From Lutraria lutraria (taxonomy: Eukaryota; Mollusca; Bivalvia; Venerida; Mactridae), in NCBI GenBank assembly GCA_964023205.1, contig OZ026847.1, positions 12,593,182-12,657,181 on the forward strand: a DNA stretch of 64,000 nucleotides, written 5' to 3'. The number at the start of each line of letters is the position of its first letter. The stretch's first letter is position 1. A program made the position numbers and the translations under genes. Of the stretch, positions 50,273-62,392 are shown one piece after another. Below the pieces are notes generated by a model, which was not told where the DNA came from, made no database searches, and saw only the letters and a program-made list of their open reading frames with translations.

Positions 50273-52384
50273 ATGAATAACAGCACAAAAGGGACGAAGA
50301 GTCACTGTGTGTGGCCATAAAACCATTTGCAGAAAAGTGCTGGTATATTCATCATTGTGCTACTCTTGTCATTTGCACGTTCGGTATTACAACAAACATA
50401 GCTAACATTGTCATACTCTACCCAAAAAAATGTGGAGTTTCATCAAATGCACCCTTATAGCTATTGCCATGTCTGATATTATTACAATGTCAAATGTAAC
50501 TACAAACGTGTGTGAGTATATTGTATATTGTGGATATAATTATCAATTTAAATATATTCTGATGTTTTTCCAATATTCTTCCGATTCGTAGTCAGGTTAT
50601 TGTTTGAAATAACACGAGCAAAAGTAACAGACATATGAAAGGCAAATTAGATAATAATTATTTATGATACCAGTATTTGACCTAGAAAAAGTGTCACATT
50701 TTTAAATTTATAAATGTACCTTGCCAAGACACACAACCACTTGATATATCAAACACAAAAATGGAAATTAATTAATCGATATCAGTTGTTCCGCATACAC
50801 TACACTCCACACATGAAGACCTAACAACAATCTATCTCTATATGTTTTCTAGATATCGAACAAGGAACTTGAACATTTGACGTAATTTGTCATATCTCAG
50901 GCTAGATGAAAATTAGTAGTAAAACAAACGCACAAACCCCCACTTTTATTTCACCCAAACCCACCAACCTAAACTCTACCAAACAAAACAAAACCTGAGG
51001 ACGTTTCTTCCTCTTTGGGTATTTTCCAACGTAATATGGTCGAGTGGTAAAACGTGTAAATGTCAAATCTACTTAAAACAAAAATTCCGATTTCTTTTAT
51101 TTTGATACTTGATGGGACAAAATATTGTGTTGCACATAGTTCTTAATTATTTATGATAGTTATGAATGCGGAATAAGGTTTCTGGTTAACGGCACGTTAA
51201 TATCATCAAAAGCTGTTCTCATTTCCATATATCGTGTCGGTTCCTTGTTCTCCGTGCTAATTATAGAATTTGTCTGTTTAATTGCGTTATACAATAGGAT
51301 GTGTGGTGTCCTACATTTTATATATAACAAAGTATGAGCTACGTAGTGAAGATTCTATGACACTATCAGTCAGAACTACTTTCACCGAATGCATTTGTCT
51401 AGTCGCCACTGAAATTCATTAAAATCAAATTAGGCACTTAAACCAAATCATTTCTCAAATTGAATACATCCCGAGTGTATCGTTTCATTATGCTTCTCAA
51501 ATTTAAGTAAAGTATTGACAAATCAAGATTTCTTCAGCTTCAACAAGAATGGCAACTCGGAAGGACAGAATAATTCGTACGTGCTTTAAAGAGCATGGAT
51601 ATTGTCTTATAGCTTTGGAACTGGTTTATGGCGTGGAAACTTCCTGCCACGGTACAAAGTTCTTGCGCTTTAAACATTCAAATAGTTTGCGATAATATGT
51701 TATAAGTTGTAACAGGTACATCAGAGATAATGACCCATATATGAAAGGGGAACAGGGATATTATTAAACAAAAAGTATTATTTATGTGTTTGCAAAAGAA
51801 TAAACATACCTTTGAATAAGGCATCATACACATAAAGACCAGACTGCTTCACTCTCCCTTTGGTGGTACGATATGACAAACCCGTTTTAGAGCGCCTAAA
51901 GATCGGGTACGGCGATAATAGTACTTTCTGGCGCATAATGTATTAACAAACTTGTATTTGTTGGGGTATGTCTGCTGTTTAGAATATTTCTTGTTGTTGA
52001 CTGTCTGTGATAGTGGATGGGATAAATTTATCTGTAATATCGTTTAGCCGAATTCGTATTGTCCTACATAGAACGAGTTCATACTTGTATGATATTACCA
52101 TAACCATCAATTGTATATAGAAGTATCAATGTGATATTTTGTATATTTCAAGGTACTTCTTCATTCGGTCCAGTGGAAGATGGAATTTGAATATAGTACG
52201 CACACGGCTTGCGATAACTGCTCTCTTCGTCGGCACTGTTGTGTTGTTCGTGCCATTGTACGCAGTGACTGATGTCTCCCCACTTATAAAAGACAATGTT
52301 ATCTTTTATAGTATCAGATCAGTTGAAGTTTATTATGACAACACCAGCGTTATGAATGTTACAACTAGAAACGTCGCACAATGA
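50273..52384 (+). pseudogene. Broken paralogue of the DMSR-like receptor
   Basis: Exon 1 remnant: ATG at 50,273 keeps MNNST, but small deletions throw it out of frame and a TAA follows at about 50,318. TM1-TM2 sequence (TTTGCACGTTCGGTATTACA and GCTATTGCCATGTCTGATAT) is recognisable with further length changes, and about 50 bp of the TM2 end is gone. The exon 1 donor GTGAGT survives near 50,512. Exon 2 is reduced to about 51,890-51,926 (GATCGGGTACGGCGATA) and runs into stops; TM3 is deleted. Exon 3 (52,153 on) is close to the intact gene through TM4 and part of loop 2, then ends at TGA 52,382-52,384. TM5-TM7 are absent. It cannot make a receptor. Whether it is transcribed is unknown. Confidence 0.92.
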
Positions 52385-52675
52385 ACCTGGTTGTCGGTGA
52401 GACATAATAAGCAGAAAGTATCACACTTTCTACACGCATTATATTGGGTATAAATGCTGTATTGAAATGACAAACCCATTACACGTAGCTAATAATGAAT
52501 ATCTTGAATGCAATGTTTGAGTTTCGCTGGAGATAAATTCCGTTAATTCAAATACTAGTAGTTAATAAATGTTTGTTGGGAATGATGGACTTGGCACGGG
52601 TTTAGAATCAATCTATTTTCTTCTTGATTTTTTTTCTTATGCGGTCTAACAAGCACTTTTAATTAATCTAAATCT

Positions 52676-52890
52676 GATAGGATGGAACTATTTTAAACTG
52701 ACTACAAGTTATCCGGAAGGGAGAGAATATTAGTTAATACTGACTACAGGTTTTCCGAGAGGATGGAAAGATTTGATACTGACTACAACTTATATGGTAT
52801 GGTGGAAAGTATTGATACTGGTAGGGAGGAATATTGAGTACTGACTAAAAGTTATATCACATGGAGGAACATATTGGATACTGACGGCGC
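52676..52890 (+). repeat. Degenerate ~40-45-bp tandem repeat (unit B)
   Basis: Paralogous to 41,385-41,635. Units read like GGATGGAAAGATTTGATACT plus GACTACAACTTATATGG. Fewer recognisable units than in A. Confidence 0.75.
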
Positions 52891-54485
52891 ACAAGTAAGA
52901 AGCACAGGTATAGACTTTAAAAAACACGTCACCTAAATAATTGAAAGATAAAACAGACGACTGAGATTAGACAGACGGTTAAAGCGCAACAATAATGCAC
53001 ATACATTTATTTACATGTATTTACATCTTCAAGTATTTGCATTATTGCTATTGAAAAAAATGCAGAAGATGTCAAGGAATGTTTCCAATACGAAATAGCT
53101 ATCACTGTGTTAAAAGGTGTTGTTGTGTGCAGGCTAAAGCAATTTGGCAAGTCATGCAAAAACGAAAACCCCAATCCTCACGCAGCTTGCAAAGCGTTTC
53201 AAGACAATCAGATAGATTGAACATCAAACACGTTGGACTTTCATTGCCACATCATTAGTTAACATTCGAAACAATATTTCAAATGTCATCCTAGCATTTC
53301 CGGACATAGCTGATAGGAAATCCCAAATTTAGTGATTTAGTAGAATACTCAAACTTAAAATGCCAACAACTGTGCATTATTTGTTGTGCAGAAAGCAAAT
53401 TAACCATCATTTGTTCATCTTGTGTCATGCAAAATTTTTGTGAAATGTTCATGTTTACTTTATATGACATGCAGTTTGATGCATGATTGACAAGATGTCT
53501 AATTGGTTACACACTAGTTTTCATAATTCATATCGAATGTTGTCAAATGATTGTGAATTATACATAAATGTATAATATTATATATTATATGTATATATTA
53601 TACAAGTAAAATTAGTAATTAGTTGCCTGTTTTCAGACATGTAATAACTGTTCATGTGACCAATCGTGGGAGGGTTTTTTAAACTTAAGTATATCTATTT
53701 ATTTCAAATTTGATTTCTACTTATATTATGATACCTTAGGTTTTTTGTTACTTAACAATTTCAGACTACTTTTTAAAGAATGAGCTGTGAGTCTTACCCA
53801 AACATTTCCGGATGTATTTAAAGGAGATGAAAGCAAGAGGAAGGAAAGTTGCTTATAATTGTACTGTTTCCTTTGTGCTCAATCAGGTGTGTGATTGTGT
53901 TAGCTTAAATATACTAATGAAGTTATTGGCAAATTGTTGTTATTTTTTACATTCTCAAACAAGAACACACAATACGATAATCACAACGTGATGACCACAG
54001 TAACTACCTGACACAGACGAAAGGCATCTGTTTGATGTCAACATGAAACGAAAGTTTGTATTCAAAGCCTTGAGGTTACCCTCTTTGAACAAAAAAGATA
54101 ACCATCTGTAAACAACTCCTTTTAGGGGGCGTTTATTGTGCTAGACACTTGACGAGTGCCAGAGAAACGTATGAGCCATTCTTCTGAGCATACATGTATA
54201 AACGGTAGGCCCGTAGGCAAGGCATATTTGTTTGACCGGAGCCGATTCAGTAACTTATACTTATTAACTAATGCAGTCGGAAAAAATAGTTTCATCTCAG
54301 AGTTAACACTAATTATTTGATACTCGTAACTACTGAAAGGTTCCTTTGTGAGTTTGGTTTCTCTTTTGTACAACGTTGTTACAGTTGTTTAAAAAATAAG
54401 CATTGCCAATAGTAAGATCAATGTTGGCAAAAGAAAAATATTAAGTACATTTCTTACACATAGTAAATTACTGAAACACCGTTAA

Positions 54486-54837
54486 AGTCCCATAAGCTTA
54501 TAAATTTATCGGTCGCAATAGTTTCTGTTTGTCCTTTAACAGAGGAATCCGGTGTGTTTTCCTCCCGTGCGTACTTTATAGCAAGAAAAATTGCTTCCCA
54601 AACCACTATCGTATTGTTTTCAATATGATTGGAAAAAGTACTGTTTATAGAACAGCTGTGTTTTCCCGCAGTCATGTTATGCACACATCATAATGTGACG
54701 TCACGCGCTCAAAAATAACAGCTGAATGAGTGTTTTAAGAAGAAAAAGGGTTCGGTTCGTTAGTAATTATTATCTTGGGATTATACCACCCATTGCTTGT
54801 TTTTTTTGCATTTTTATAGCAAAAAGCTAATGGGACT
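54486..54837 (+). mobile_element. TTAA MITE with CRE palindrome, copy 2
   Basis: TTAA at 54,482-54,485 and 54,838-54,841. Ends AGTCCCATAAGCTTATAAAT and the complement of AGTCCCATTAGCTTTTTGCT. Shared internal blocks: CCGGTGTGTTTTCCTCCCGT, CTGTTTATAGAACAGCTGTG and GTGACGTCACGCGCTC (TGACGTCA at 54,696-54,703). 352 bp, non-coding. Confidence 0.9.
54696..54703. promoter_or_regulatory. CRE-like palindrome TGACGTCA in MITE copy 2
   Basis: Same position within the element as in copies 1 and 3. Function untested. Confidence 0.5.
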
Positions 54838-54841
54838 TTAA

Positions 54842-55890
54842 ATTAACTATTCCACTAAAGACAATCGACATAACGTTACAGATTCAAATACGCAAGAGTG
54901 GTCTCCCATTAATAAGAATACAAATGATAATATAAATATATTATTATAATAAGTAAAGATTGATTGAAATTGCTCATGTATTCTTCATGATAGTGGTGAT
55001 GAATTTGAAGATAATTGTCTTTTTGTGTAATATTTCTGTATCCTGAATGAAACTTTAGTCATCTTTAGACAAGTGGATTTCCTTTGCGATTGTACCAGAT
55101 TGTATTGGGTATATTCCATGCCTTTCATGCAAAAAGATCACTCATCATAAACTGTGTTTACAAGGGACTCGAATTGGTGATAGCAAAAATGATTATTTTT
55201 AAACACAACCCTTTATTAGAGGCATCATCAATATTTAAAAAAATCATTTTAGCATAATTATATAGATAAGAAAAACGCTGACCACAGAACATATTACCTT
55301 CCCCCAAAACATTCAACCTTCCTTAAAACATATTACCATGCCTAAATAAGAAACATTACCAATACAAGGGGACAAAGATAAATGGAGATCGAAACATATC
55401 CTTGAAGGGTAACACATTGTAAAGGAGGAAGTTAATTGTGTTAAGGACGCAGCGACACAATAAGATCCGGGAAAACCAATAATACATAGTTTTATGATGG
55501 AAGCATGAAAAAATAAAAGGACTATCAATGATACGTTATCATTAACAGAAAGGTTACATTTGAAAATATGCACCACAGACAATCGACCTTAAAATTACAG
55601 ATTCAAAACCCTAAAACATCAAAGCTCCCAAAATCTCCAAACAAAAGACATTACCAATACAAAGGGATCATAAATAAATGAATGTTAAAACAAAAATTGA
55701 AGGTAGATACCGCACAAGGCGGCGGGGGGTTAACTAGTTTTAAGGACAAACCCTTCTATAACCTCCGTGTAAACCCTTAAAAGTACATAGATAAACAATA
55801 GATGCATGGAAAAGTTATAATGATAAGTTATAATTTAATGAAAATTATGTTTAACAGATATGCAAAAATGACAATCGATGTAAAGTTACA
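54842..55890 (+). repeat. Family Z repeat cluster, left part
   Basis: A unit made of (i) a ~350-bp 5' block (54,930-55,290, with GATAGTGGTGATGAATTTGA and TTCATGCAAAAAGATCACTC), (ii) two to three copies of a CCTTCCCCAAAACAT-like motif (55,290-55,345) and (iii) a ~250-bp 3' block (ATTACCAATACAAGGGGA to ATTACAGATTCAAAAC) is followed directly by a second 3' block (55,650-55,890). A short 3'-end remnant (ACAATCGACATAACGTTACA) precedes at about 54,860. Arrangement points to tandem duplication of partial units. Confidence 0.75.
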
Positions 55891-56750
55891 GATGAAATCA
55901 AAGCTCTGAAGGTTCTGCTGTTGTTCGGAACTACAAAGCAGTCAAAAGTTGAATTTCTTTGTAGGGTGAGTTTTTTAATCCGAACGATAGTTCGCACATG
56001 AATTTGGATGCAGACTTAAGTACAACTAACGCCTTTCTACACCCGCTATGCAGTTGTTAAAGTTGGTCCCGTTCCATGTGCTTTCAGTACTTTGATTTAT
56101 GATTCCCATCTAATCACAAAAAGTAGTTTAGCAAATAGCATAATATCATATAATCTACATTACCTGCCTCTTTGTATACTCCACTTATGCAGAATGTAAT
56201 ATCTTATACATGAAGACACACTCGAAGAAATAGTTACACGTTATAAGCATTAAATCAATCGATTACAATTTCCCGATGGACCACTTTTTTAAATATCTGG
56301 TTGACACTCAGTTATCATCGCATCGTCCATGAATTCAATGATGACTTCTATACGTTTACAATAGAAGCTAGGAACCAGACTAAGTTAGCATATAAAGCAC
56401 GAGGATTATGACGTTATTCTTCCTTGAAATGTTTGTACTGATAGTAAATAGTGTAGTAATCCGAGGGAAAGGATTGTTTAGATTTTTACAACTGTTTTGC
56501 ATTGCTCGTTTACGATATTGCATAGTCATCTGATTTTGACTTATATGCACGTAATATTTGAATTTGTATTTATGCCATTGAACTGAAAAAAATGAAACTA
56601 TGTTCGTAGGCGGAAGGTTAAATTAATGGAAGCTGTTCGGTATGCAGGTTTTCAATGAAAACTGAGCGATTTCTGAAATACGGTAATAACTTTATTGTTC
56701 GTACCGAACAACAAAAAGCACAAGAGTAGTCCGCCGAAAATAGAAATGAC
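55890..56750 (-). mobile_element. Family G element, copy 3
   Basis: Full-length minus-strand copy: starts (plus strand) ATCAAAGCTCTGAAGGTTCT and ends CGTACCGAACAACAAAAAGC. GATGAAATCAAAG occurs at both sides (about 55,883 and 56,750) and may be a target-site duplication, though part of it overlaps the conserved end. It interrupts the family Z cluster. Confidence 0.85.
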
Positions 56751-56759
56751 GATGAAATC

Positions 56760-57770
56760 AAAGATTCATTTATAATATAATAAGTAATGATTAATTGAAT
56801 TTGTTCATGTTTTCTTCGTGGTAATGGTGATGAATTTGGAGGTAATTTTCTTTTTGTTATTATTTGTTTTATCATGAATGAGGCCAATTGAGTTTGTACC
56901 AGCGAGTATTCCTTGCCTTTTGTGTAAAAACAACATCATTAATCACCATAAACCATTTCAACCAATAAATTCCATTCAGTAATAGTAAAAACGTATTTGT
57001 ACAGCAAAGCATTCACTTAGAGGCCTTATGAATATTAAAACATTTCGTTTTATTAAATTAATAAATTCATTATACTAATATAGATGGGAAAAGGATTAAG
57101 AAAGAAACCCATACATAATATTCAACCTTCTCCAAAACATCAAACCTCTCCCCAAAAACATACTACCTTCACAAAATACTGCTATCTTCCCAACAAAATT
57201 ATATCTTCCAAAAACATACTACCTTCCACAAAAACACTCAGCCTTCTCGAAAAGCATGCTACCTTCCTAGAAACATACTACCGTCCCCAAAAGCATGCCA
57301 CCTTCCAAAAACATACTACCTTCCCCCAAAACATACTACCCTCCCCAAAACATACTACCTCCCCAAAAACATACTAACTCCCCAAAAACATACTACCTTC
57401 CCCAAAACATACTACCTTCCCCAAAAACATACTACCTTCCCCAAAAACATACCTTCTATCACAAAACCATTATACCTTCCCTAAATCCCACAACCATAAA
57501 CCCAACCATCATACCGGACCATAAGTAATAAAGGAGATAACACAGCCCCAGGAGGGTATGGCATTATAGGGGGAGGGAGTGAATTCATGGGTCCAACATC
57601 CGAACAAACAAAAAACTCTGTTACATAATTAAATAAATAATAGACGCATGCAAAAATAAAAACAACACTTTATATGTTAATGATATGCAATCATTTAAAG
57701 ACTATTGCTTTTGATAATATGCAACGTTGGATAGTGATTACGGAACCAATGAGGGAAAGTTACGTTTAAA
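56760..57770 (+). repeat. Family Z repeat, right part, with expanded minisatellite
   Basis: 5' block 56,765-57,110 (GGTAATGGTGATGAATTTGG, CTTAGAGGCCTTATGAATAT) matches 54,930-55,290. 3' block about 57,510-57,770 (AATAATAGACGCATGCAAAA) matches the other 3' blocks. Between them sits the minisatellite at 57,115-57,490. Confidence 0.75.
57115..57490 (+). repeat. ~20-bp minisatellite
   Basis: About 18 tandem copies of a unit close to CTTCCCCAAAAACATACTAC, 18-22 bp each. The most homogeneous units are at 57,300-57,450. Open frames across it simply read the repeat and are not genes. Confidence 0.95.
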
Positions 57771-59024
57771 GAATTCTAAGCGAAATACGTTCATTATCTT
57801 CAGATTCGATGTATTTGCATATTGATCGTGACACAATTAATCTTTCAACAATTTAGAATTCAACATACAGAATATGTTTTTTTACATGTCAAACACATTA
57901 TAATTTAGAATTTACAAATGTTCTTTTGGACAGCACTAATTTCAATTTGTTTTAACAATCGCGATTGTGTTCACGCAAAGTGCAATTATGTGATATTATT
58001 ATCCAGCTTTGTCTATTTATATGCAGTTATATCTTCATGCAAAATTAAATGCTGATTAAGCTAATTCTTTCTTCTGTGTAATTGATCTACTTAGTCTCGT
58101 ATACATCATGGTTTATGACAGTGTAGAAATACAATCACGCGAGGAGATAAACTATCGTACATTGTGTCTTTTTTTTATATTGCACAGTGTTATAAATGCG
58201 TCGTTCTTTCGCCCTAGCTTTCGTTAGTTCTTTGGTCATGTGGTTAGTTCATGTTCAGCTTAGTTAAGGTACGCGTGTGTGTGTTCAGCGAGTAACGATG
58301 GTAGTTTCTCCCAAAAGGTTTAACATGATACATCGTGATCTTTTTTAACTCACAACCAATGGTTACCACGTGCTGTCTTTACTCTAGAATATGCATACAT
58401 ATAGGAAATGGAAACTACACGAGGACACTACCAGAGAATGAAAAATCATAAAAAAATACGGATATAACTTAGCAAATGAAATATAAAAATGTATTAGTAT
58501 GCACTTCTAATCTTGTTGTCTATATTATCATTTAAATTTGTGTACGTTATATACCATTTAAACCATTGTGATATTTTTTTCTAATGTGATTATCTACAAT
58601 ATACGATTAATGTTATTGTATGAATTGTCGTAACTACTTTCACACTAAGGGCTTTAATGTGTATGAATTTTTATCTCCATTTTTGCATTTTGTCATAAAA
58701 TGAGTTGTTCCCTCGTGTTTCGTCAGTCATTTTTTCCACTTATTACAATTGATCTTCTTGCCTTTTTGCAATATAATTACGTTAAATGCGATAGAATAGG
58801 TAATCAAGCTACAAAATGAACCATCCGAACAACTCAGACATAATTACAAAAAAGAGAATGATATGTAAATGATCACAAAACAAAAAAGAAAATATCTGCA
58901 GTTTTCACTTTTTAGCAAAACATTGGTTTGCACCACAGTTTCGAATACATATAAGCGTTACATTTCTTCTTCATTTGGAGTTACTAGTGGTTTATCAGAC
59001 AAGTGTTTATGACGTTAAGACTGC
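57771..59024. other. Non-coding stretch, nothing recognised
   Basis: AT-rich, no matched repeat or gene. Confidence 0.5.
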
Positions 59025-59465
59025 TTTACAAAACACTCGTAACAGTCTACTAACATGGGTCCTAGCAACAGTTTCAAACAATAGCTGCCAACACGACTCC
59101 AAATAACGGTTCTTACGTAAAGTTTTAACAACAGATCCTAACAACACACTAAGTCTAGTGTATTAACAATAAAATATTAGTAAAATAATAGCAACAACAG
59201 ATCCTAACAACATAATTATTCTAACAACAAAACCAACAAATGATCCTCTAAAAACAGTTGTTAAAAACAAAAGGTTAACAATAAATATCTACAACAAATC
59301 TTAACAATATATATTTACAAGATATATCAACAACATATTGCCATAACATATTCAACAAAAGATATTAACAACAGGCCATACTAAACATATATTAACAACA
59401 TATCCTAACGACAGATCATAACACGTGAATTGGCAACATAACCTTATAACAGACATTTACAACGG
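59025..59465 (+). repeat. A/C-rich degenerate tandem repeat
   Basis: Many diverged repeats around AACAACAGATCCTAACAACA, spaced 17-40 bp. Strongly T- and G-poor on the plus strand. Likely an old simple-sequence expansion. Confidence 0.75.
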
Positions 59466-60076
59466 AGCCGATTCTTTCTTTACTCCACGTATAATTACTT
59501 AGAAAATGGAGAAGCAGAGAGAAATACAATATCAGAGACAAACATACTGTCAGTGAATTTTGTTATTTCAGACCGGACGTCTAACAAAACAAAAACAACG
59601 ATTAACAAATCAAGCATAATAATTACAACTTAATCTAGATTCCGTGATAATCAGGCATCGACTGACGATTATTGCTGAAAATTTAATGTGGTTATAAAAA
59701 CGTATTATCAAAACACACAACAAGATATGAGCTCAATTAATTGGAATCCACCGCTCGAAAATTTAATCTTCACAATGAATAAATTTTGTAATAAGAAGCA
59801 GTGTTTAATGTAAAAAGTTGCTATTTTAGTGACGTTTATCCTGACGAAGCATCGGTAATTACGACTAGGATATAATGTTTGCCTCTTTTATCAGTGGATA
59901 CATTTGTTCATTTAAAAAATCGTTATCAACGAAGAACATATTTTCAAAAAAATATAGCGAGCACTAACATGATAAATATATAATTCAAACTGATATTCAA
60001 AGCTTTCATTAATTTAAGGATTTCAGACTCAAATGGACACCTCTACGTAACAGCTTTTTGTTAATTCTATTATTTT
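59466..60076. other. Non-coding stretch, nothing recognised
   Basis: No feature recognised. Confidence 0.5.
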
Positions 60077-60519
60077 TGTTGTTCGGTGCGAACAATAAAG
60101 TTATTACTATTTTTCAACAGTCGCTCAGTTTCTATTTTTTCTGCATACTGAACAGATTCCATTAACCTAGCTTCCGCCTAAGAATATAGTTCCGATATTT
60201 CATTTCAATGACTAAATACAAATTCAAATATTACGTGCATATAAGTCAAACTCATATGACTATGCAATATCGTACACGAGTAATACAAATCAGTTGCAAG
60301 AAAATCTAAACAATCCTCTCCCTCGGATTACTACAATAATGACTATCAGTGGAAAGATGACGTCATAATCATTGTGCGGTATATGCTAATTTAGTGTGGT
60401 TCCTAGCTTCTATTGTAAATATATAGAAATCATCATTGAATTCATAGACGATGCGATGATAACTCTGAGTCAACCAGATATTTAAAAAAGTGATTCATTG
60501 GGAAGTTTTAATCGATTAA

Positions 60520-62388
60520 GGTATCTGGCTTGGTTATAATCGCTAAAATAACGTAAAATGATATTTTACAATATTCACAAAGATTAAATATCTTACTTTA
60601 ATCACAGGTAACTGTATCATGAATAGATAATAAAAATTAAAAAAAATAAATTAAAAAAAAAATATTTATTAATATATTAACAAGGTATATTTCAACGAAA
60701 ATTCTCTGGACGATCACTGAGGTGACTTTTGTTTTTCAATTTCATCAAGGATTCCGGTGAATTCATGCTAATGAATATACTTTTTACGGCCGTAATTGAA
60801 CAAAAACATATTCCTGCATTGAAAGCTTTATTTATTTACATTATTTTACCTTCATAACATGTGATTCAACGTTTAAATTCCGATTTTATCTAAATATCAA
60901 CGTAAAAACTTCATTCTGTCGATGACTGTAGAGAAATCCCAGTGTATTTTGTAACGTTCGTTTTCATTGGCCGGGAACCAAATACGTCATTTCACCTAGG
61001 AAAACCCCTCTGAAATCGGCCAATGAAAATCGTTGTCACAAACTGGATAGCACGCGCGTCATATGAACCAAAATGGAGTCTATCGGGAATAAAAATTAAA
61101 GCCGAAAGTTTGTTTATTGCTTAAACATTCACATGTAACGAATTTACAAATTGTCATGGGGATAAATGTGTTCCAACATTTGTGTTTTCTAAGTGTAGCT
61201 GTTCATTATGTTTGTACACAACGGTTAAGACTAAATATCGTCTATTTTATGTAAATTTAGTGGATGTCAAAATCACCTCAGTGATCGTCCCGAAGCATTG
61301 ATTTACATTTTATGGCATAACTCGTAAACTAGGCGACGGATTTCTCTGGGATTTTGCATGAATGTTGTTTTAACGATATGTTTTATGAATATAATCGATC
61401 ACTGGAAATATCTTTAGCCAAAAATATTTTTTGATGCTTTAAAAATCTTGGGATTTTTGTTGAAATATACCTTGTTAACATATTAATAAATATATTTTTC
61501 TTAAATTTTTTTTTTTTAATTTTTATAATCTATTCATGATACAGTTACCTGTGACTTTAATACCGAGCAACAAAAATTATAACCGAACGCTCAAAAATGG
61601 TGTTTATTAGCGATCCATACTGCACCCCTTTATCGACTTTTCCTTATCAGCTTACGTAGTGTGCATTGTATCGGTACGATATGATACTATTAATTTACTA
61701 ATGACAATAATTTGTTATAAAATCTCTTACTAGACATGAAACCTGGACGTGGTTTCAATTATAGAACTGTAAACATAAGCGATTTTTATTGGCTATCTAA
61801 ATTGAATGGGGTGCTTCAAATTCGTTGATTCCAAAAGACGACAATGATCCGACACTTTAATTGTACTTGCTCAGCTTAAAAAAAACACAGTAGGTGTCCT
61901 TTTCGAATTAACATTGCCGTCTTATATGAGGACGGATTTCAAAGCGGTCTTCGATATTTTGTAGCGGAAATGTTAATCTAGGGAATAGTACCTCAGAATT
62001 TTGATACTTGTTTTCATCTTTTATCTATGGAGTATTACGTAATAAACAGCGGCTTCTTTGTACGGAATTTCTTTAAAGTCGATTATGTAACGAACGGAGG
62101 ACTTTATCAAAATACCGAGGAACGGTTCCCTGCTTTATACATTTATAGTCATTTTAAGGCTATTTGTTCTAATATATTCCTATGTACAGAGTAGTTATTG
62201 TTGTTCAAAAATTTGTAGATTACGTGCGATATTGGTTCAAAGCAGACCAATCAAATGTAATATTTATTTCAAATTACTTGCAATGGATTTTATACGGTGG
62301 GTTTATTTTAGTATATAATTATGGTTTATTTGTTTAATCTATCAATTGGTGAAACTTGATTTTGTTTGACATCCAAGACAGATACACC
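60520..62388 (+). mobile_element. Family K element (TTAA-type), best-bounded copy
   Basis: TTAA (60,516-60,519) then GGTATCTGGCTTGG at the left. AGATACACC then TTAA (62,389-62,392) at the right, an imperfect inverted match to GGTATCT. About 910 bp once the hAT-like element is removed. Shared blocks with 26.4-27.5 and 36.0-36.8 kb include AACACAGTAGGTGTC and GACGGATTTCAAAGCGGT. No ORF of note, so non-autonomous. TTAA target suggests piggyBac/Kolobok-type mobilisation. Confidence 0.8.
60603..61553. mobile_element. Non-autonomous DNA element with 8-bp TSD (hAT-like)
   Basis: 951 bp. Perfect 8-bp direct repeat ACTTTAAT on both sides (60,595-60,602 and 61,554-61,561). Terminal inverted repeats of about 100 bp begin CACAGGTAACTGTATCATGA on each strand and differ at few positions. 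Further in, GGACGATCACTGAGGTGA (left, about 60,708) has an inverted partner near 61,272, and CATTGGCCGGG/CGGCCAATG form another pair. No transposase ORF. The 8-bp duplication fits hAT (also P or Merlin); TIR wording does not settle it. Inserted in family K; other K copies show the unoccupied site. Confidence 0.92.
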
Positions 62389-62392
62389 TTAA

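Larger units (their letters stand above)
45222..54293 (+). repeat. Segmental duplication unit B
   Basis: Direct-repeat partner of 33,025-44,320, colinear but shorter. It lacks the 34.6-kb MITE, the family K element, the 42.3-43.6-kb insertion block, most of receptor exon 2, and the equivalent of about 40,230-41,120. It has its own extra piece at about 48,232-48,350. Confidence 0.9.

Noticed and set aside
57084..57528. Two overlapping ORFs rich in P, K, T, Y and N
   Set aside because: They read the 20-bp minisatellite in different frames. A repeat unit without stops explains them fully.
59025..59465. CRISPR-like array of AACAACAGATCC motifs
   Set aside because: Motifs are degenerate, spacing is irregular and the setting is an animal genome. 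It is a simple-sequence expansion.
60603..61553. Helitron or LTR element
   Set aside because: Long inverted terminal repeats with a perfect 8-bp target duplication identify a cut-and-paste DNA element. There are no direct LTRs.
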